Origin: Agelaius tricolor
Taxonomy: Eukaryota; Chordata; Aves; Passeriformes; Icteridae
Length of the DNA stretch: 64,000 bases
Assembly: GCA_023055355.1 (NCBI GenBank)
Contig: JALJCS010000050.1
Span: forward strand, 1,116,001 to 1,180,000
Reading direction: 5' to 3'
Below are positions 58,751 to 64,000 of the stretch, in pieces. The position numbers and the translations under genes are program-made. A model generated the notes under the pieces. That model saw nothing but the letters and a program-made list of their open reading frames with translations, had not been told where the DNA came from and did not search any database. The number at the start of each line of letters is the position of its first letter. Position 1 is the first letter of the stretch.

Positions 58751-59791
58751 GTGAGTCCCCACCCGGGGAAATGCTGCCAGATTTGGGCATGGCCCAGCCT
58801 GGCTGGGAAGCAAAGGTTCCCCCTTTGCTGGGGCAGATGCAACTCATTCTTCAGTCGCTGCCCAGCTGCTTTTGGCAGGGCTGGGGCATGGGCTGGGCTG
58901 GGTACGAAATGGGAGTGGGCTCCTGGCCCTGCCAACAGCCCCCAGCAGCCACCGTGGCCTGGGCTGGGGCTGGGGCTGGGGCAGCCAGCCCAACACAAAC
59001 AGAGCCCCATGGTGGGAGCAGAGGTGGGACTCCAGAAGCTGTGCAGGGGCTGCTTTGCTCTGCAGGCAAGGAAGGGCTGGGCTGCTGCACTGCCCTTGTT
59101 TGCTTTGGGATGACCGTGATTTTGGGGGGCAGTGCTGGGTGGAAGTGAGAAAGTGTGGGCTTCCCTCAGCCATGGCTGGGTTTTTCCCTACCATGTAGGA
59201 GTTGGGCCTTCCTCAAGGCCCTGACAGAGATAAGATTTTTTCCCGTTTTTCTTGTTTTCCCTTTTTGTCTCTAATCTCTTTTCAAGAATGTGTTGTTTGT
59301 TTTTCCAGAGGAAGCGTTCCAGGTGGTCCAGTGTGGATGGGGAAGTGCTTGGGAGCAGCTGTGGCGTGGATGGGCGGTGGCCTTGGAGAAGGCTGAGGCC
59401 ATGGTTTGGAGCAGCTTTTCTTGCAGCCGTGGCTGGCGTGAGGTGGGTCCCTGTGTGCTTGGCAGGGTGGGATCAGAGCTTTTGGGAGATGGCAGCGAGC
59501 ACAGGAGCATCCTGCTCTGGGCAGCTGCTGAGGGCTGGATGTGCCGTGGCTGGCTGCAGGCTGGGCACATGTCCTGCCCTCCTGCTCTGCTGCCAAAGGC
59601 AGCAGGGATGGGCAGCTCTGGGCACAGCTCTGGGCACAGCCAGCATGGCCTGGGCACCGCAGGCCTTGGCACAAGGGCACAGGAGCCCTCAGCTGACGGG
59701 CACTTTCTGCTTTCTCTCCTTGCAGCCGGGCTCTGCGGCTGCTGAGGCTGCTCTGGGCTCTGCCAGGGCTCTGCTGGGCTCAGCCCTGGGC

Positions 59792-61580
59792 CCAGCTGGG
59801 CTGGCTCTGCCCTCCCATTGCTCTGACAGCTTTGCATCAGACGAGCCCCTTGCGAGCACAGCGCCTGAGCTTTCTGCTTTGGCAGCTGAGTGAGACTCTG
59901 CTGCAGGCCCAGAGATTGCAGCTGGGGACACACATCCAATTGGCAAGAACCCAAACTCTCCACAGTCCCAGCTGAACGCCTGGATCTGCACAGGGTGTTT
60001 GTCTGTCCCATTCCTCCTTCTTGATTGGCTGGAATTGTGCAATTGCACTTTCTTCCTCCTCTAGAAGTGCCTGAGTGGGCCAAAGCTGGTGAGTGGGCTG
60101 TGTTCCTGAGGCAGTGCAGTCTGGAGCTGATGGATGGAGAATTGCCCTTCTGCACTGCCAAACCAGAGCAAAAAGCCCTAAGTGGCACTTTTTGTCTCTA
60201 AGAAATCCCTGACAGTTTCAAAGGGAATGTGCAGCTCATTCCCAGGCTGAGAAGGAAGGGCATCTTCTAAAGGATTTGGGCTTGGACAGAATTTCCATTC
60301 CCAGTCCTGCTTGGAGCGGGAAGGGCACAAAGCAATTTCCTCTTGCTTTGAGCACAATTTCAAATGGCAATGTTGGAAACAAAGCCCAGAATCTTTTCAA
60401 AGGCTGCTGGGATAAGTAAGATGGATCCATGCCATCAGCACATTTACAATGTAAATAACTGAGTTGCCCTTTAAAAAAGATCATTTACCTCTTAATGCAA
60501 AGTTTCAGAAGTTTTTCACTAACACTTGGGTTTTGTTTTCATCTTTAACATTTTATATAGTTTTTTTTCTTTTTCCTTTTTTTCCTTTAAATAGAAAACA
60601 TGTCCTACAGAAGGAGTGTCCTTTGCTCCTGGTTCCTGTGTGGAGCAGCTCCCTTGCTGCTGGCTGAGCTGCTCAGGCAGAGCCCGGCAGCTCCTGGCCC
60701 TGCAGGGCTGAGGCTTTTCCCCGTTGCTGGGCACAGACTGATGGAGCAGCACTGCTGAACACGGGCACACACAGAGGGCCCAGCAGCAGCTGCCTTTGGC
60801 CACCTGAGGCTCCAAGGCCCAACCTCTGAGCAGCCAGGGCTGGAAGAGACTGGCAGCATCTGATCCCTGACTCTGGGCCAGGGCTGCACAAATGACCCCA
60901 CAGCAGCAGCAGCAGCAGCAGCAGATGGAGCTGACTTTCAGCACAGCCCCTGGCCCTGTTCCCTCCCGTGTGCAGCGGTGTCAGAGCAGCCTGAGGCACC
61001 TGGGAGCCCCCAGTGCCAGCAGGGACTTGAGATGGCAGCCCTGGGCTCCTGGAGGCTGTGCAAGGAACGGAGCTGGGCACTCCCTGTCCATGGGGAGCTT
61101 CCAGATGGAAAAGGCTGCTGTGCCCAGGCAGCTCCAAGGGCACAGAAAGGAGGCTCTGGAGCACTGGATCTGTGCCAGTGCCACAGTCCTGGGCAGCAGC
61201 CAGCCAGCCCTGGGGGAACAGAGGGCACAGCAAGAGGGACAGAAGCAGGCAAGGGCAGAGACTGGGAAGAGCCAGGCCCGCGAGCAGGAACAGCTGCTCC
61301 ATTGCACTCTTGGAGAAAGCTCTTGGCTGCTTCAAAGCGCTGAAAGGCGTGAAGGGCAGAGAGGAGGCCACAGCAAACAATGCTCCTGTTTGCACAGCCT
61401 CCCCTCTGCGTGTCCCAGAAGGAATTGCATGGACTGGATTCGTCTCTCCAAGTGCTCTCGTTCAGCATGAGCAGCTCAGCACCAGGAGCTGAAGGAGCTG
61501 AAGCCTCAGGCCACAGGAGCTGGGCAAGAGGGAACTTCTGGAGCAAAGTAATGCTGCTGAAATAGCCCCAGCTGAATGCA
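59792..61580. other. Intergenic, no gene seen
   Basis: Unique sequence with a short (CAG)7-like run at 60902-60923 and T-rich sequence at 60530-60595. Frames of up to 300 codons lack motifs. No gene supported. Confidence 0.5.
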
Positions 61581-61589
61581 GCCGATATC

Positions 61590-61790
61590 ATCATGGAATC
61601 ACAGAATCCTTTCTGTTGGAAAAGCCCTCTGAGCTCACCCAGTGCAGCCGCTCAGCCAGCAGTGCCAAGCCCAGCACTAAAGCACGTCCCTGAAGTGCCA
61701 AGGCCTGGACAGCAGCCCTGAGTGAGGCCTGGACAGCAGGCCCTGAGCCAAAGGTGGCCTCTGGATGAACCTTCCAACCAAGGGTTATCT
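61590..61790 (-). mobile_element. CR1 LINE 3' fragment, minus strand
   Basis: 'catggaatcacagaatcctt' followed by 'gttggaaaagccctctgagc' is the reverse complement of the CR1 tail. The inner edge is approximate. Confidence 0.75.
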
Positions 61791-62790
61791 TTGTATCTGC
61801 TCCCTGCTGAGATATGCATGGTCATTAGCACTGTGATAGATGTAGCCACTCCTTAGTGAAACATGGATGGCCCTTTGTGTATTTAGAAGCCAGAGAAGGC
61901 CATGAAATCTGACATCTGGCCTTGTGTGGGGCTGAAGGATCAAAGTCAGCTGCCTTGGCTCCTCCTTGAGGCCTGGCCAGGCTTTGGGAGGGAGCCAAGA
62001 GGAGGATGAAAGCAGATGTTGGCACACGAGCAGTGCTGTCAGTTTGTTCATGCAGCACTGCCAGAGCTGGGCCCTCTCCCAGCAGGCTTGGAGCCTCAGC
62101 TGGGGCTGGAGGCACCTGCAGGAATTGCCAGTGCCCAGGAGTGGCTCTGCAGCCCTTGGCTGTGACAGCTTCCCCAGCTGCTGTGTGCATCTGGGGGATG
62201 GCAAAGGCTGAGGGTAAATGCTGCTGCATCTTTCTTAACCACTGCAGGCAATCTTTGGTGGGGATGATTGGGTGCATTGCTGAGCTGCTCCTTTTGTGAT
62301 TCTTTGCTGCTCTGAACTGCAGGAAATGACACTGATTCCTTCAGTTGGAGTCTGTGTCTTTGGTGCTGACTTTGGCCACTGGTCAAACCAAACTGGCCCA
62401 GTCTGGCCAGATCCCAACCAAATGTCACTTGTTCAATGTCAATGTGAGGCATCAGTGCCATCAGAAATTCCCAGATGGGAAGCCCTTCCCTGGAGTTCCC
62501 TGGCTCTGGAGTGGGCTGAGGTGGGAGCCCCGTGGGAGCAGTGGGGCAGTCAGGTAAAAGAAGCTGCAGCCCTGGATGTCTTCAAATGCATCCAAAAACT
62601 GCACATGGAAAAGGACTTGTGGGTTTGGGCAGACAAAGATGAATTTGTTAAGAGTCCATTGGAAACAGCAGCTTCAGAGGGAACAATTATTGTTGGAATG
62701 CTCCCACATGGAGCAAGAGAAGAAGGTTTTAATCTTGAGCTCAGCTGCATTTGTACCAGTGAAATATCAATATATTAACTAACTATATGT
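61791..62790. other. Intergenic, one unassigned frame
   Basis: A 160-codon plus-strand frame (62296-62778) has no recognisable motif and no clear start context. It may belong to the decayed ERVL downstream, but nothing seen proves this. Confidence 0.35.
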
Positions 62791-62811
62791 ATTTTTTGTA
62801 TATTAAGACCT

Positions 62812-62920
62812 TAATATATATATATATATATATATCTGTATATTTATATATATCTATATTATATATATATGTCTGTATCTATCTGTCTATATGTATATCA
62901 ATATGTATATCTACATATGA
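62812..62920 (+). repeat. AT/TATC microsatellite
   Basis: (TA)n mixed with tatc and tgta units, just upstream of the ERVL remnant. Confidence 0.9.
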
Positions 62921-63129
62921 AATAATAGTAATGTGAAATAGTGCTGACAATACTAATTTGGTAGCTTTGGCTGCTCAGGGATGTAACTCTAAATACCCTA
63001 CAGAACAGGATTGGCCAGGGCCCTACTGTCAGTGGTCAACTTTGTGAGATTGTAGACAATGTAAAAAGGAGGAAGGGAGGAAATTGGCTATTTTCCCAGG
63101 GTTTGGTGATACTGTGATGCAGAGTGCTT

Positions 63130-63310
63130 TGTCTGTTGCTGTGAAAAATACAGGGATGAAGCCTGCAGGGCTTTTCATGTACCAGACTATGCACAAGCTG
63201 CAGGATTGGTTGAACGGGTGAAGGGGTTGTTAAAAGAGCAGTTGAAAAAATGAGGAGATGGGAACCTTTGCCCATGGAGAACCCATCTCCCAGATGTGCT
63301 CCATGCCCTG
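63130..63310 (+). pseudogene. ERVL pol remnant: integrase
   Basis: A plus-strand frame reads QAAGLVERVKGLLKEQLKK (63204-63253) and ends in TGA. This matches the helix carrying the catalytic Glu of ERVL-type integrases. The following [10 protein letters not shown] stretch is shifted. The upstream core is too decayed to read. Confidence 0.7.
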
Positions 63311-63389
63311 AACAATGGCCCACGGGGGAAATGGAAACCCCCTGGCTGTGCACGGCTGCCCCCAATTTGCAAATCCAACCATGGGCAGT

Positions 63390-63800
63390 GAGACTTGGAC
63401 TGCCTGGGAAATTGTTCTGGCTGTGATGGCCCCTGGCAGGGCCAGCCCAGAGGCTGCAGGGCTGGGCCTTCATGCATTGGAATTAATGAGGATGAATTCA
63501 AAGCAAATGAGAGCCATCAGTACTGAAACAGGAATTCAGATTCCTCCAGGACACTTTGCTTTGGTAACTGCTCCCTTGGAGCTTGGCCTTGCAAAGTGTT
63601 CATGTCATGGCAGGAGGAATTGATGCAGAATATCCAGGAGAAATTACAGTAATTCTGTGAAACAATAGTGACCAGGATTGGATTATTCAACCCCATGACA
63701 GGGTAGCACAATTATTGATTTTGCAATTTTAGGAACGATTGTGAAAAAAGGAGCTCCAGCTCCAATCACCACCGTTTGTGGAGATAAAGGGTTTGGATGA
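63390..63800 (+). pseudogene. ERVL pol remnant: dUTPase
   Basis: dUTPase-like motifs appear in order: [10 protein letters not shown] (motif 1, with Gly where Asp is expected), [21 protein letters not shown] (motif 2 region, about 63510), then in another frame [11 protein letters not shown] (motif 3, near 63616), QPHDRVAQLL (motif 4) and GDKGFG (motif 5, near 63780). Several stops and shifts make it non-functional. A dUTPase placed after integrase is the mark of ERV-L (class III). Confidence 0.8.
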
Positions 63801-64000
63801 AGCAGTCCTAATAATGGAGCCAGAGTGTGGGTTCAGAGGCCAAATGGCCCTCCCGAGGCAGCTGAAGGAGCAGCTCCTGGGAAAGACAACTCGGAGTCCT
63901 GAAAGCTGGGCAGGAACACTGGGAATGTGTCCCTGCAGCCAAGGATTGTGTGTGAGAACAAGGAGATCTGACAGGATATTGTTTTACACATGCTGCCAGA
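63801..64000 (+). other. Probable ERVL internal sequence to window end
   Basis: No motif recognised. It continues directly from the dUTPase remnant and may hold the rest of the element. Confidence 0.35.

Larger units (their letters stand above)
58423..59791 (+). repeat. Large inverted repeat, right arm
   Basis: Reverse-complement partner of 55807-57169; about 1,369 bases. The arms read outward from the spacer. Confidence 0.93.

Overview
The window looks like a vertebrate nuclear genome, most likely a songbird (passerine) gene-rich chromosome. The evidence is a CR1 LINE with the avian ATTCTGTG-type tail, small intron-split genes, an expanded maestro heat-repeat (MROH) family, PIM1-like kinase fragments, and several kinds of avian endogenous retrovirus (ERV). 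No bacterial, plasmid or CRISPR signal is present.

Layout. 1-1030 is a CR1 3' end split by a GAAG microsatellite. 1517-18272 (+) holds the last 26 exons I can recognise of SYCP1, the transverse-filament protein of the synaptonemal complex; the N-terminal part lies upstream of the window. 18.3-24.2 kb is mostly non-coding and contains two ERV remnants: an ERVL-type LTR, and a minus-strand transmembrane (TM) env ORF with its LTR. 24254-25530 (+) is a compact gene for a predicted 70-aa secreted protein that I cannot name. 26.0-28.5 kb is a pile of solo-LTR-like sequence and fragments of a 37-bp minisatellite. 28474-39935 (+) is a broken class I (gamma-like) ERV: an LTR-like start with a primer-binding site, a long leader with two tandem repeats, gag-pro, pol, a small Cys-rich ORF, env and a 3' LTR. 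40575-46910 and 48214-54570 are a direct tandem duplication of about 6.3 kb. Each copy carries a complete 15-exon, 670-codon MROH-like gene. 55807-59791 is a large inverted repeat with 1.36-kb arms around a 1.25-kb spacer, built from decayed PIM1-like kinase sequence. 61.6 kb has a CR1 3' end on the minus strand. 63.1-63.8 kb holds an ERVL integrase/dUTPase remnant.

The host genes do not form an operon or pathway. SYCP1 acts in meiosis, the MROH copies have no established function, and the PIM pieces are mostly pseudogenes. I did not find a convincing new biological system. The most useful observations are: non-canonical splice donors and one lost donor in SYCP1; a sharp change in identity at the edge of the MROH copies, suggesting gene conversion; the inverted repeat that interrupts a PIM-like gene inside an intron; the unnamed 70-aa secreted-protein gene; and the mismatched LTRs and extra CxxC ORF of the ERV. 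All calls come from reading the sequence and recalled family knowledge; no database search was run.
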